Source: Massilia sp. ST3 (GTDB lineage: Bacteria; Pseudomonadota; Gammaproteobacteria; Burkholderiales; Burkholderiaceae_D). Taken from it: a stretch of DNA of 64,000 bases. The stretch's first letter is position 1, and the number at the start of each line of letters is the position of its first letter. The DNA lies in contig NZ_JAGPWC010000009.1 of the NCBI RefSeq assembly GCF_018119405.1, positions 32,337-96,336 on the forward strand, read 5' to 3'. The position numbers were made by a program, and so were the translations under genes. Below the pieces are notes generated by a model. That model searched no databases. It saw only the letters and a program-made list of their open reading frames with translations, and was not told where the DNA came from. This document shows positions 8,133-17,081 of this stretch, piece by piece.

Positions 8133-9661
8133 ACACTCCCGACGATCGTAATGTTCTCATCCGTGCCGTCGGTATAGACCCCCATTTGCGTGCTTCCCGA
8201 GAAGGTGTTTTTCGAAACGATGGTCGGGCTGCCGTAGACGTAAGCCAGCGCGATATGCGCCTGGAACTGGCTGGGCGTCTTTCCACCGCTGCGCCGGCCC
8301 AGGACCGAGAAGCTGCAGTTCGAATCCATCTTGTTGGAGTCAATCGTGTGGCCCCCGGTGTCGGTCCACTTGGCCCGATCGCCGCCGCCATACACCTGGA
8401 TCCCGTTCCCCTCGTTGTTCGAGATGATGTTCCCATACACCGAACACTTGCTGGTCCCATCGTCCACGCCGATGCCGATGCCTTCCGAACCGTTGTCCAG
8501 CGGGCCGCCATAGTTGAAGTTGAACCGGCAGGTGTTGTAGCGGATCGTGTGCCCGGAGACGGCGCCCTGCCCGTCCGCGGAGGACAGCTCGATGCCGCGC
8601 CCGTAATAGGTCGTGGTCAAGGTCCCGCCGTTGTAATTGCAGGTGTTCCGCTCGATGATGTAGGACTTGGCAAGGCCGCTGATATGAATGCCGAAGTTCA
8701 TGTTCTTGCTGCAGTTGTTGTTGCCCACGTAGCTGCGGTCTCCACCGTTGATGAAGATACCGGTCAGCATGCCGGTGACGGTATTCTTGTCCAGCGTGGC
8801 AGCCTGTCCCTGGACCAGGTAGATGCCGATTGCCCTGCGGTTCGGGTTGACATCGACTCCGGGTGGCGGAGACACGCTGTTCCCGCGAATGACGAGGCGC
8901 GTGATGAAGGCGGCGCTGTTGTAGGTTTCACAGCGGATGCCATGCGATGCCACCGTCCCGCCGCCGCGGTGGCGGACAACATTGTTCAGCAAGCGGATGT
9001 CGTCCATATTCGTGTTCCCGGCGACCAGGATCCCCTGGTTGCCGAAGCTCGGACCGTTCCTGATAACGTCGAGCACGCAGCCGGAGACGGTCGCGCCGTT
9101 TTTTTCGAAGATGTACACGCCGGCGCAATTCGAGCTCACATTGCAGTTCTCGAAAACGCAGTAATTGCCCAGCCAGATGATCGCCGCATCGCTCGCCTCC
9201 GGCAAGGCGCTGTTCCGGATGTCGAGGTGGCGGTAGGTGACAAAATCGCGCTCCTGCTTGTAGACCGCGATCGACGCCCCGCTGGCCGGCGTGGTGGGCG
9301 CCGGCGGCAGGATGATGATGGGTTTTGGCTTGGACGTATCGTCGCCGCCGTTGGACTTGGAATACGCGCCAATGGTGATGCGTTTCAACGCGGTGCCGCT
9401 CGCCGCTACCTGGAATACCCCCGAATACGTGGTGCCGCGTTTTTGCAGGTAGGTATGGCCAGGCGCCCAGGTCACGCTGGTCCATGAGCGGAACGGGTTG
9501 GCAAGCGTTCCGTCACCCGGGCCCGCGACGCTCGGGTCGATGTAATGCACGTTCACGCTGCGTCCGCTCTGGGCCCGTGCGAACTTCGGAACCACTGCCG
9601 CCGCGCAGGCGGAGACACCCGCACCCGAGGCAATCCGAAGGAAGTCTCTTCTCTTGGTCAT
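8129..9661 (-). CDS. Tat-exported right-handed beta-helix repeat protein
   Basis: Probably a secreted polysaccharide-binding or -degrading protein of the pectate-lyase-like superfamily. The 510-residue product opens MTKRRDFLRIASGAGVSACA, a twin-arginine signal (RRDFLR) with hydrophobic core and an ARAQ cleavage region near residue 31. The body contains many short strands with stacked Asn and Gly, for example SHGIRCETYNSAA and IERNTCNYNGGTL, the usual look of parallel beta-helices such as pectate lyases or right-handed beta-helix domains. No catalytic residues can be assigned by eye. I prefer the ATG at 9661 over the GTG one codon upstream because of its 6-nt spacing to a GAGGGA ribosome-binding site. 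It is divergent from a GH43 glycosidase, supporting a polysaccharide role. Confidence 0.82.
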   Translation of the reverse strand: MTKRRDFLRIASGAGVSACAAAVVPKFARAQSGRSVNVHYIDPSVAGPGDGTLANPFRSWTSVTWAPGHTYLQKRGTTYSGVFQVAASGTALKRITIGAYSKSNGGDDTSKPKPIIILPPAPTTPASGASIAVYKQERDFVTYRHLDIRNSALPEASDAAIIWLGNYCVFENCNVSSNCAGVYIFEKNGATVSGCVLDVIRNGPSFGNQGILVAGNTNMDDIRLLNNVVRHRGGGTVASHGIRCETYNSAAFITRLVIRGNSVSPPPGVDVNPNRRAIGIYLVQGQAATLDKNTVTGMLTGIFINGGDRSYVGNNNCSKNMNFGIHISGLAKSYIIERNTCNYNGGTLTTTYYGRGIELSSADGQGAVSGHTIRYNTCRFNFNYGGPLDNGSEGIGIGVDDGTSKCSVYGNIISNNEGNGIQVYGGGDRAKWTDTGGHTIDSNKMDSNCSFSVLGRRSGGKTPSQFQAHIALAYVYGSPTIVSKNTFSGSTQMGVYTDGTDENITIVGSV

Positions 9662-9962
9662 CACGGTTCCCTCAATCAGGTTTTGACAAACATGGAGAAT
9701 GTTCTGTCTGTCTGCCTGACGATGCTACGCTTTGCGGTAACAGGGCTGCAACTACTAGCTGTTAAAACCACTGAGCTGTGGCAAGGCAGAGTTGTGACGG
9801 CGCCAATTCCACCATCAAGTAAGTCCTTGGATCAATCGGGATGATCGAAGTCGTACGGCCGCTACCACGAGAAGCTGATTGCTTGCCGAGAAAAAAGTGA
9901 TGATATTCTTGAAGCGTTTCTGCACCACGCAGCTGGCATGAACCCTTCGCGGAGTACCAGTC
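9662..9962. other. Divergent intergenic region between beta-helix and GH43 genes
   Basis: These 301 bp between two divergent start codons must hold the promoters and probably operators of both genes. Composition is lower in GC than the genes. I looked for riboswitch cores, strong sigma-70 hexamer pairs and long palindromes and saw none I would defend. No open reading frame here looks coding. Confidence 0.5.
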
Positions 9963-11045
9963 ATGAACAGAAAGTCCGTCCTTGTTGCACGAGCCCTGGC
10001 GCTTGCCCTCTCCGGCCTCGCCGCCATGCCCGCGCAGGCGGCCAATCCGGTCGTGCCCGGCTGGTACGCCGACCCGGAAATCCGCATCTTCGGCAATAGC
10101 TACTGGATCTATCCCACCTACTCGGACGATTTCGGCAAGCCCGACCGGTCCCGCTCCTTTACTGCCGGGCAGCAGCGCATGCGGGCGCAGTCGGAGCTGA
10201 TCTGGGAACCCTACCTGAAGCAGACCTTCATCAACGCGTTTTCGTCCCCCGACCTGGTGAGCTGGACCAAGCACGAGCACGTGCTCGACGTCGAGAACGT
10301 GGCCTGGGCAGCCTATGCGGTCTGGGCGCCGTCGGCCATCGAACACCAGGGCAAGTACTACCTGTTCTTCGGGGCCAACGACATCAAGAGCGACGGGCAG
10401 ACCGGCGGCATCGGCGTCGCGGTCAGCGACCGTCCCGAAGGCCCGTTCAAGGATGCGCTCGGGCGCCCCTTGATCGACAAGATCCATCACGGCGCCCAGC
10501 CGATCGACCAGATGGTCTTCAAGGACGACGATGGCCAGCTCTACCTGTACTACGGCGGGTGGAAGCATGCGAATGTGGTCAAGCTGGCGCCCGACCTGCT
10601 GAGCCTTGTCCCCTTCCCCGACGGCGCCACCTTCAGGGAAATCACGCCCGATCCCGCCTATGTGGAAGGCTCCTTCATGGTCAAGCGCAAGGGCGTGTAT
10701 TACCTGATGTGGTCGGAAGGAGAATGGACGGGGCCGGACTACCGCGTCGCCTATGCGATGGGCAAGTCGCCGACCGGCCCGTTCAAGCGCGCCGGAACCA
10801 TCCTGGGCCAGGACCGCAAGATCGCCAAGGGCGCGGGGCACCATTCGGTGGTCAACATCCCCGGCACCGACGACTGGTATATCGCCTACCATCGCCGCCC
10901 GCTGAACGACACCAACGGCCATCACCGCGAGACGGCGATCGAACGCTTGTACTTCGAGGAGGACGGCAGCATCCGGCCCGTGGCCATGACCACCGCGGGG
11001 GTGGACCCGCGGCCCTTGTCGCCGGCGCCAGGGCGCGCCAAGTGA
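9963..11045 (+). CDS. Secreted GH43-family glycoside hydrolase
   Basis: GH43 enzymes cleave arabinose- or xylose-containing glycans (arabinofuranosidase, xylosidase or arabinanase activities). The 360-residue product has a Sec signal peptide ending in PAQAA near residue 27. It carries the three acidic residues of the five-bladed propeller active site: Asp37 (GWYADPEI, general base), Asp182 (QPIDQMVF, pKa modulator) and Glu235 (YVEGSFMV, general acid). The WAPSAIEHQGKYYLFF motif fits the family. A GGAG ribosome-binding site precedes the ATG. A strong hairpin terminator follows the stop. Exact substrate cannot be read from sequence. Its neighbours (beta-helix protein, arabinanase-like GH43) suggest arabinan or pectin side-chain degradation. 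Confidence 0.9.
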   Translation: MNRKSVLVARALALALSGLAAMPAQAANPVVPGWYADPEIRIFGNSYWIYPTYSDDFGKPDRSRSFTAGQQRMRAQSELIWEPYLKQTFINAFSSPDLVSWTKHEHVLDVENVAWAAYAVWAPSAIEHQGKYYLFFGANDIKSDGQTGGIGVAVSDRPEGPFKDALGRPLIDKIHHGAQPIDQMVFKDDDGQLYLYYGGWKHANVVKLAPDLLSLVPFPDGATFREITPDPAYVEGSFMVKRKGVYYLMWSEGEWTGPDYRVAYAMGKSPTGPFKRAGTILGQDRKIAKGAGHHSVVNIPGTDDWYIAYHRRPLNDTNGHHRETAIERLYFEEDGSIRPVAMTTAGVDPRPLSPAPGRAK

Positions 11046-11049
11046 GAAT

Positions 11050-11080
11050 AAAAAAATGGCGCCCCAAGGCGCCATTTTCA
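11050..11080. terminator. Bidirectional intrinsic terminator
   Basis: A perfect 9-bp stem, AATGGCGCC (11055-11063) with GGCGCCATT (11068-11076), has a 4-nt loop. It is flanked by an A tract on the left and a short T tract on the right. It lies between the convergent stops of the GH43 and protease genes and can serve both, the protease side more strongly. Confidence 0.88.
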
Positions 11081-11098
11081 TGACCGCTGCCGCGGAGA

Positions 11099-12895
11099 TC
11101 AGCGCACGGTCACGCTGACGGTCTTGGTGGCCACGTTGCCGGCCTTGTCGCGCGAGGTCGCGGTGATGGTGTGGGTACCCTTGCCCGACTTCTTGCTGTT
11201 CCAGGTGTAGGCCAGCGAACCACCGGTACCGGTCGCCTTGACGGCGCCGTCGATGGCGATGCTGTTGGTGATGCCCGCGGCGCCGGCATTGTCCGAGGCG
11301 CTGACGCTCACCGCGACCGAGCCGCTGACGCTGCCGCCGTTGACCGGGTTGTTGATCGCAAGCACCGGGGCGGTGGTGTCGGTCACTACCGTACCGGTGG
11401 TGGTATTGGCGACATTCACCGACACCGCGGCCGAGCTGCCGGCGTTGCCGGCGGCGTCGTAGGCGACGGCGACCAGGCTGGCCATGCCGTTGGCCACGCC
11501 GGCCGAATTCCAGCTGAAGCTGTACGGCGCGGCGCTATCGGTGGCGACCACGGTGCCGTTGACCTTCAGCTCGACGCGGGCCACGCCCACGTTGTCGCTG
11601 GCGTTCACGCTCACCGGGACCAGGCTGGAGACCGTGCTGCTGCCCAGCGGCGCGGAAATCGCGACGCTCGGCGCGGTGGTGTCGACCGGCGCGGCGTAGC
11701 CGCGGGCGGCGGCCATCGCGGCGGCGGCGTCGACGCGGCCGTAGCCGAAGATCGGATCGCGGCCGGCGGCGCCCAGGTCGACCGCGGTCGAGTACATGAT
11801 CGCTTCGACCTGCGCGCCGCTCAGGTCCGGACGGGCCGCCATCAAGAGGCCGGCCACGCCGGCGCTGACCGGGCTCGAGAACGATGTGCCGCTCTTGGTG
11901 CCGTAGCCGAGGGTGCTGGTGGTGGTCCAGATGCTGGTTCCCGGCGCCGACAGCGTGACGAAGCTGCCCCAGCTCGAGAAGCTGGCCTTCTTGTCGTAGC
12001 TGTCGGTTGCCGAAACGATCACGTAGCCGGTGTCCGGGACGACGTTCTCGTCGACGTTGTTGTTGCCCGCCGAGATGAACACCAGGCCGCCCTTGTTCTT
12101 CATGTAGCGCGAGGCGCTTTTCACCGAGGCGCTGCCGGCGATGCCGACGAAGCTGACATTGGCGACGCGCGCGCCATGGTCGGCGGCCCAGGTAATGCCG
12201 TTGGCGATGGTGCTGGCATAGGCGTGGCAGCCGGTCGAATCCTTGTAGGAGATCTGGATCGGCATGATCCGGGCGGCGCCCGCGATGCCGGCCACGCCCA
12301 GGGCGTTGTTGGTGGTCGCGGCTGCGGCGCCGGCGACCGCGGTGCCGTGGCCGCACAGGTCGGTGACGTCGGTGCCGCTGTTGACGGCGTTGTAGCCGGC
12401 GACCATGCGGTCCTTCAGGTCCGGGTGGGCCACGTTCACGCCAGTGTCGAGCACGGCGATGGTGATGCCCGAACCCTGGCTGCTGTCCCAGGCCGCGGTC
12501 GCGCCGATCTTGCTGATGTGCCAGGCGCTGCCGATGTAGGGGTCGGTCACGGCCATGGCGACCGAGACTTTACGGTCGAGTTCCGCAAACTTGAAGTGAG
12601 GATGACGCGACAGCTTGGCAACCATGTCCTCTTCCGACAGGCCCGGCGGGAGTTCCACCACGTGGATGTTGCTCTGGCCCAGCTTGCGGGCGGACTTGCC
12701 GCCATGGGCCTTGATCGCCTTGCCGAGTTCGTCGTCGGACAGGCCGGCGCGGGCTTCGACCAGGATGCGGCCGCGGGCGAATTCACCCTGGACACCGCCC
12801 GGTGCGGCGCTGGCGCTCGAGATGGCGGCCAGCGACACGAAGCCGGCGGCGATGGCGAGGGAGGTCTTGCGGAAGGTGGAGGAGGTGAATGGCAT
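11099..12895 (-). CDS. Secreted subtilisin-like (S8) serine protease with C-terminal Ig-like domains
   Basis: A secreted endopeptidase. From the ATG at 12895 the product is 598 residues. It has a Sec signal peptide (about 1-31, ending SSASA), an inhibitor-I9-like propeptide, and the S8 catalytic domain with Asp150 (AVLDTGVNVAHP), His183 (CGHGTAVAG), oxyanion Asn278 (SAGNN) and Ser338 (GTSFSSP). Two tandem Ig-like repeats occupy about residues 405-598, each opening with TTAPSV or TTAPVL. All catalytic residues are intact. A TTG start 11 codons upstream is possible but lacks a ribosome-binding site and would spoil the signal peptide. The leader holds a cyclic-di-GMP-I riboswitch and a strong promoter. 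It ends at a bidirectional terminator. Confidence 0.95.
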   Translation of the reverse strand: MPFTSSTFRKTSLAIAAGFVSLAAISSASAAPGGVQGEFARGRILVEARAGLSDDELGKAIKAHGGKSARKLGQSNIHVVELPPGLSEEDMVAKLSRHPHFKFAELDRKVSVAMAVTDPYIGSAWHISKIGATAAWDSSQGSGITIAVLDTGVNVAHPDLKDRMVAGYNAVNSGTDVTDLCGHGTAVAGAAAATTNNALGVAGIAGAARIMPIQISYKDSTGCHAYASTIANGITWAADHGARVANVSFVGIAGSASVKSASRYMKNKGGLVFISAGNNNVDENVVPDTGYVIVSATDSYDKKASFSSWGSFVTLSAPGTSIWTTTSTLGYGTKSGTSFSSPVSAGVAGLLMAARPDLSGAQVEAIMYSTAVDLGAAGRDPIFGYGRVDAAAAMAAARGYAAPVDTTAPSVAISAPLGSSTVSSLVPVSVNASDNVGVARVELKVNGTVVATDSAAPYSFSWNSAGVANGMASLVAVAYDAAGNAGSSAAVSVNVANTTTGTVVTDTTAPVLAINNPVNGGSVSGSVAVSVSASDNAGAAGITNSIAIDGAVKATGTGGSLAYTWNSKKSGKGTHTITATSRDKAGNVATKTVSVTVR

Positions 12896-12985
12896 GCTGG
12901 CGAATCCTGTAAGTAAGCGACGACTCAAGGATTGCGAGCAAGCGACCGCAGGGCGAACTGGCGTTCGCGTTTGCGCGGATCGATT

Positions 12986-13071
12986 CTGGCAGTCCTGCCG
13001 TCATCGAGCCCGAAGGCTCATTAGACCGTTGACTTTGCGTCCTCCGCTTTCGCGGAGTTTGCCCTTTTCAG
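12986..13071 (-). ncRNA. Cyclic-di-GMP-I (GEMM-I) riboswitch
   Basis: The minus-strand leader of the protease gene matches the GEMM-I aptamer core piece by piece. GGGCAAA (13065-13059) is followed by a GC stem closed by a GAAA tetraloop (CTCCGCGAAAGCGGAG). Then comes GACGCAAAGTCAACGGTCTAA, almost the class consensus 'GACGCAAAGCCTCCGGCCTAA'. A second arm carries a TTCG loop, and the GGCAGGACTGCC stem provides the tetraloop-receptor side. This class binds cyclic-di-GMP. The aptamer begins a few bases after the predicted start of transcription. I see no U-run terminator between it and the ATG about 90 nt away, so control of translation is possible. Confidence 0.9.
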
Positions 13072-13082
13072 ACACTGAAACG

Positions 13083-13111
13083 AGTATAGCCACGCTTTTT
13101 CCGTGTGACAA
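13083..13111 (-). promoter_or_regulatory. Sigma-70 promoter for the riboswitch-protease transcript
   Basis: On the minus strand TTGTCA (13111-13106) and TATACT (13088-13083) are 17 bp apart. The predicted start near 13076 places the riboswitch at the very 5' end of the transcript. Confidence 0.8.
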
Positions 13112-13412
13112 CCGGTTTCAAACAAATCTTGTTGCGTTTAGGCGATTCTTGCCCTAGGTGACGTCGGATCTGGCGGTTTCCCTATGGCAGACATAGCGCG
13201 AACGGCAATCTTGCCAAGAAACTCATGGGTAGTTCAATAATGCAAACGCTCTTGACGCGCAGTTACTATTGGTTATTTCCGCGACATGCATTGCGCATGG
13301 CTGGGATACCGGAAACGGCATCGCGGCCGAGAATAATTTCATTGGTGGCGCGCCCCCGGGCGCGCCTACGCTGGCCGGGCAGACCATACAAATCACAATA
13401 TTGGAGACCTCA

Positions 13413-14777
13413 ATGAAGAAATTCCTGGCAGCACTGTGTCTGGCGCTCAGCGCCGCTTCCGCAGCAGGCATCGAACTGGCTGGACTCAAGAACGCGCACG
13501 ACCCCGGCACTATCACCAAGGACGGCGACACCTACTTCAACTTCACCACCGGCACCGGCATCTGGTACTCGACCTCGAAGGACCTGGTGACCTGGACCGG
13601 CGGTCCGGGCCCGGTGTTCACGAGCTACCCTGCCTGGATCAAGAACAAGATCCCCGACTTCAAGGGTTCATTCTGGGCGCCGGACCTGGTCCGGATGAAT
13701 GGCTATTTCTACCTGTACTATTCGGTCTCGACCTTCGGCACCTCGAGTTCCGCGATTGGCGTGGCGCGTACCGCTTCGCTCAAGAATCCCGCCTGGACCG
13801 ACCTGGGCATCGTGGTCGAGTCCTTCGGCGGCATCGGCGAGATCAACGCCATCGACCCTTCCTTGTTCCGCGACCATGACGGCAAGGTTTACATGTCCTG
13901 GGGTTCTTTCTTCGGCGGGATCGGGCTGGCCGAGATCAACCAGTCCAGCGGCAAGATCACCGGCAGCATCAGCACCATCTGGGGCGGTGGACACCGCGAC
14001 ATCGAGGCGCCCGCGATCACCCGCAACGGCAACGACTACTACCTGTTCGTCAACCGCGGCAAATGCTGCGACGGCGCCGCCAGCACCTATTACGTGGAGG
14101 TGCAAAAGGCCAGCAACATCCGCGGCCCCTATTCGGGCACGCGCACGGTGCTGCCGGTCACGGACGGCAAGTACCGTGGGCCCGGCCATATCGGCGAGCT
14201 GAAGCAGGACGGCTGCAGTTTCGTGTCGACCCATTACTACGACCTGAACGACGGCGGCAATGCGAAACTGGACATCCTGCGCATGAGCTACGCCAACGGC
14301 TGGCCCACCCTCACCCGCAATTTCAGCAATTTCGCCGGCTGCGGCGGGATCAGCGACGGCCTGTATGCCTTCAAGTCGCGCCTGAGCGGCAAGGTGCTGG
14401 GCGTGGCGGGGGCCTCGGCGGCGGATGGGGCGATGGTGCAGCAGGCCAGCGACGCCAACGGCCGCCACCAGCAGTGGTATGTGATCGGCCAGGGCGACGG
14501 CTACTACAGCGTGATCAACGCCAACAGCCTGCGCAGCCTGGACAACTACGGCAACTCGACCACCCAGGGAACCAATATCGCCCAGTGGGGATACTGGGGA
14601 GGCGCGGGCCAGCGCTGGCGCTTCGCCAGCCCGGCCGCCGGCTACTACACGGCGGCCAACCAGCTGAGCGGAATGGTGCTCGACGTGCAGAACAAGAGCA
14701 CGGCGGAGAATGCGCAGATCATCCAGTGGCCGGTGAATAACGGGAGTAACCAGCAGTGGTCGCTGGTGCGCAAGTAG
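13413..14777 (+). CDS. Secreted GH43 endo-arabinanase-like enzyme with ricin-type (CBM13) domain
   Basis: Likely an endo-1,5-alpha-L-arabinanase. The 454-residue product has a short Sec signal peptide (MKKFLAALCLALSAASAAG). Its GH43 domain has Asp30 (NAHDPGTI), Asp148 (NAIDPSLF) and Glu198 (DIEAPAI), matching base, modulator and acid of the arabinanase branch. GSFWAPDLVRMNGYFYLYYS also fits that branch. From about residue 320 a ricin B-like lectin domain with QQW/QRW-type repeats (HQQWY, QRWRF, NQQWSL) would bind polysaccharide. I chose the ATG at 13413 for its signal peptide and GGAGA site; an upstream in-frame start at 13269 would add 48 unrelated residues. It is divergent from the riboswitch-controlled protease. 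Confidence 0.92.
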   Translation: MKKFLAALCLALSAASAAGIELAGLKNAHDPGTITKDGDTYFNFTTGTGIWYSTSKDLVTWTGGPGPVFTSYPAWIKNKIPDFKGSFWAPDLVRMNGYFYLYYSVSTFGTSSSAIGVARTASLKNPAWTDLGIVVESFGGIGEINAIDPSLFRDHDGKVYMSWGSFFGGIGLAEINQSSGKITGSISTIWGGGHRDIEAPAITRNGNDYYLFVNRGKCCDGAASTYYVEVQKASNIRGPYSGTRTVLPVTDGKYRGPGHIGELKQDGCSFVSTHYYDLNDGGNAKLDILRMSYANGWPTLTRNFSNFAGCGGISDGLYAFKSRLSGKVLGVAGASAADGAMVQQASDANGRHQQWYVIGQGDGYYSVINANSLRSLDNYGNSTTQGTNIAQWGYWGGAGQRWRFASPAAGYYTAANQLSGMVLDVQNKSTAENAQIIQWPVNNGSNQQWSLVRK

Positions 14778-14819
14778 CGCCAACTTCCAGCCGGCCTAAC
14801 CCTCATCGTTGGCCGCAAA

Positions 14820-14909
14820 ACCGTCGCCCCGGCGAAGGCCGGGGTCCAAGTTTTGCTTGCGCCGCCACTGTGCGACGAACTTGGGCACCGGCCTTCGCCG
14901 GTGCGACGG
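14820..14909. repeat. Dispersed repeat family A, inverted pair 2
   Basis: Two diverged copies, 14820-14852 (CGTCGCCCC...CAAGTT) and 14878-14909 (AACTTGGG...GCGACGG), lie inverted with a 25-bp spacer. They sit between the convergent ends of the arabinanase-like gene and the ABC ATPase gene. Here the AAGTT ends face each other, so the whole unit could fold into one long hairpin and act as a transcription barrier. Confidence 0.8.
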
Positions 14910-14929
14910 CCTTGCCCCCGCGGGGAGCG

Positions 14930-15658
14930 CTAGCGCCCGCTGCGGTCCGCCAGGAACTGCTGCGCGCGCGGGTGCTGGGGATTGGTAAAGAATGCCTCGG
15001 GCGACGCCTGCTCCAGGATCTTCCCTTCGCTCATGAACCAGACCCGGTCGGCCACCTCGCGCGCAAAGCCCATCTCGTGGGTGACGCAGACCATGGTCAT
15101 GCCCTGTTTCGCCAGCGAACGCATCACCTGCAGCACCTCGCCCACCATCTCGGGGTCGAGCGCGCTGGTCGGCTCGTCGAACAGCATGATGGGCGGGCGC
15201 ATCGCCAGCGCGCGGGCGATCGCGACGCGCTGCTGCTGGCCGCCGGACAGCTCGTTCGGATAGGCGTCCCGCTTGTGCGCCAGGCCCACCTGCTCCAGCA
15301 GCTGCAGCGCATGGTCGCGCGCCTCTTTGCTGCTGGCGCGTTTCAGCCGGACCGGCGCCAGGGTACAGTTTTCCAGCACCGTCAGGTGCGGGAACAGGTT
15401 GAAATGCTGGAACACGAAGCCGATGCCGGCGCGCAGGCTGTTGACGTCCAGGCCGCGCGCGTGGATGTCGCGGCCGTCGACCTCGATACGGCCGCTGTCG
15501 ATCTCCTCGAGCCGGTTAAGGGTGCGGATCAGGGTCGACTTGCCCGAGCCCGAGGGCCCGCAGACGACCAGCACCTCGTTCTTCTCCACCCGCTCGCTCA
15601 CATCGACGAGGGCGTGATAGTCGCCGTACCACTTGTTGACTTTGTCCAGAACGATCAT
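14930..15658 (-). CDS. Polar amino-acid ABC transporter, ATP-binding subunit (GltL/GlnQ type)
   Basis: This ATPase energises uptake of a polar amino acid, most likely glutamate/aspartate. The 242-residue product shows Walker [10 protein letters not shown] (about residues 34-42), Q-loop FQHFNLFPH, signature [15 protein letters not shown], Walker [13 protein letters not shown] and switch VTHEMGF, all intact. The opening [19 protein letters not shown] resembles GltL closely. It is the last gene of a four-gene minus-strand set: binding protein, two permeases, ATPase. The gap to the permease gene is 14 bp. Substrate is inferred from overall resemblance, so no symbol is given. Confidence 0.93.
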   Translation of the reverse strand: MIVLDKVNKWYGDYHALVDVSERVEKNEVLVVCGPSGSGKSTLIRTLNRLEEIDSGRIEVDGRDIHARGLDVNSLRAGIGFVFQHFNLFPHLTVLENCTLAPVRLKRASSKEARDHALQLLEQVGLAHKRDAYPNELSGGQQQRVAIARALAMRPPIMLFDEPTSALDPEMVGEVLQVMRSLAKQGMTMVCVTHEMGFAREVADRVWFMSEGKILEQASPEAFFTNPQHPRAQQFLADRSGR

Positions 15659-15672
15659 CGTTCACACATCCT

Positions 15673-16365
15673 TTACAGAACCCGCACGGCGCGCCCCTGC
15701 AGGCGCCGCTCGAACAGGAAGGCCAGCCGCGACAGGCCGAAACAGAGCACGAAATAGGTCAGGGCCAGGATCAGGTAGACCTCGACCGCCTGGGTGAACA
15801 CCAGGGTGTTGACCTGGGTGGCGATGAAGGACACTTCCGACAGGCCGATGATGTAGCCGAGCGAGGTCGCCTTGATGGTCGACACGAGCTGGCTCACCAG
15901 CGAAGGCAGGCCGTTGCGCAGCGTCTGGGGCAGCACCACGTGGCGCAGCGCCTGGCCATAGCTCAGGCCGAGCGAGCGCGCGCTTTCCATCTGCCCCGTG
16001 GGCAGCGCCTTGACGCCGGCCGCCACGATCTCGGCCAGGTAGATGCCGTCGAACAGCACCAGCACCATCAGCATGGTGCTGGCCTGGCCGGTCTTCACGC
16101 CGGTCACGGCCGGCAGGAAGAAGTATACCCAGAACACCACCAGCAGCAGCGGCACCGCGCGCACCAGCTGCACCAGGGCCGCCACCGGCCAGCGCACGGC
16201 GCGCCAGGGACTGACGCGGGCGATGCCGAGCAGCAGGCCGAGCGGCATCGCCAGCACCAGGGCCGCGCCGGACAGCAGCACGGTCAGCGCCAGGCCGCCC
16301 AGCGGCCCCTCGGGATATTGGCCGACCAGGAAGTACAGCCAGTAAGTATCGATCAGTTCGAGCAT
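15673..16365 (-). CDS. Polar amino-acid ABC transporter permease (GltK type)
   Basis: An inner-membrane permease subunit of the adjacent importer. The 230-residue product starts MLELIDTYWLYFLVGQYPEG and has about five hydrophobic segments. The cytoplasmic EAA-like loop ESARSLGLSYGQALRHVVLP (about residues 145-165) docks the ATPase. The HisM/GlnP-type N-terminal motif PEGPLGGLALTVLLSGAALV is present. I chose the ATG at 16365 because it matches family length; the open frame extends 66 codons further upstream but overlaps the preceding permease gene and reads as non-membrane sequence. It lies 5 bp after the first permease stop, so translation is probably coupled. Confidence 0.92.
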   Translation of the reverse strand: MLELIDTYWLYFLVGQYPEGPLGGLALTVLLSGAALVLAMPLGLLLGIARVSPWRAVRWPVAALVQLVRAVPLLLVVFWVYFFLPAVTGVKTGQASTMLMVLVLFDGIYLAEIVAAGVKALPTGQMESARSLGLSYGQALRHVVLPQTLRNGLPSLVSQLVSTIKATSLGYIIGLSEVSFIATQVNTLVFTQAVEVYLILALTYFVLCFGLSRLAFLFERRLQGRAVRVL

Positions 16366-16370
16366 GGATC

Positions 16371-17066
16371 TTATGCCGGACGCACCGGATGACGGCGCTG
16401 GTAGAGGTGGGCCGCCAGCGAGATCAGCAGCGACACCGTCAGGTAGGCCAGGGTGGCGAAGGTGAAGGCCTCCACGCTGCGGAAGCTGCTGGTCTCCACG
16501 CGCGCGGCCTGGTACATCATCTCGGCGGCGCCGATCACGGTGGCCACGCTGGTGTCCTTCCACAGGTTGACGGTCTGCGACAGCAGCGGCGGCACCGAGG
16601 CGCGCAAGGCCTGCGGCAGCAGCACCAGGCGCACCGCCGCCACCCGGCCCAGGCCGAGCGAGCGCGCCGCTTCCAGCTGGGTCGCCGGGACGGCGCGGAT
16701 GCCGCTGCGGATGTCCTCGGCCATGTGCACGCCGCTATACAGCGCCAGCGCGATCACGGCGCACACGGCTTCCGGATTGTGGGCGTACAAAAATTCGCGC
16801 GCGCCTTCCGGCAGGAGCTCGGGGAAGGCGAAGTACCAGAACAGCAGGTGCGCCAGCAGCGGCACGTTGCGGATGCCTTCGACGATGACCGCGCCCGCGC
16901 CGCGCGCCAGGGCGAACGAGGAGGTGCGCATTACCGCGACCAGGGCCCCGAAGGGCAGCGCGAAGGCGAAGCTGGCGGCGGTCAGCTGCAGGGACAGGAC
17001 GAGGCCCTGCACCAGCCAGTCATGGTACTGGCCGGACTGCAGGATGGCCGGATCGAAGAACTGCAA
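16371..17066 (-). CDS. Polar amino-acid ABC transporter permease (GltJ type), probable TTG start
   Basis: The first permease of the importer. The 231-residue product has five or so membrane helices and the EAA loop EAARSLGLGRVAAVRLVLLP (about residues 132-151). A stop of the upstream gene lies in the same frame only six codons before, and no ATG or GTG occurs between it and the first family-like residues (QFFDPAILQSGQYHDW). Translation therefore most likely starts at TTG 17066, perhaps by coupling to the binding-protein gene 15 bp upstream. A weak start would lower permease levels relative to the abundant binding protein, which is typical of such operons. The call as permease is secure; the start is inferred. 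Confidence 0.9.
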   Translation of the reverse strand: MQFFDPAILQSGQYHDWLVQGLVLSLQLTAASFAFALPFGALVAVMRTSSFALARGAGAVIVEGIRNVPLLAHLLFWYFAFPELLPEGAREFLYAHNPEAVCAVIALALYSGVHMAEDIRSGIRAVPATQLEAARSLGLGRVAAVRLVLLPQALRASVPPLLSQTVNLWKDTSVATVIGAAEMMYQAARVETSSFRSVEAFTFATLAYLTVSLLISLAAHLYQRRHPVRPA

Positions 17067-17081
17067 GGCGTGGACCCAGGT

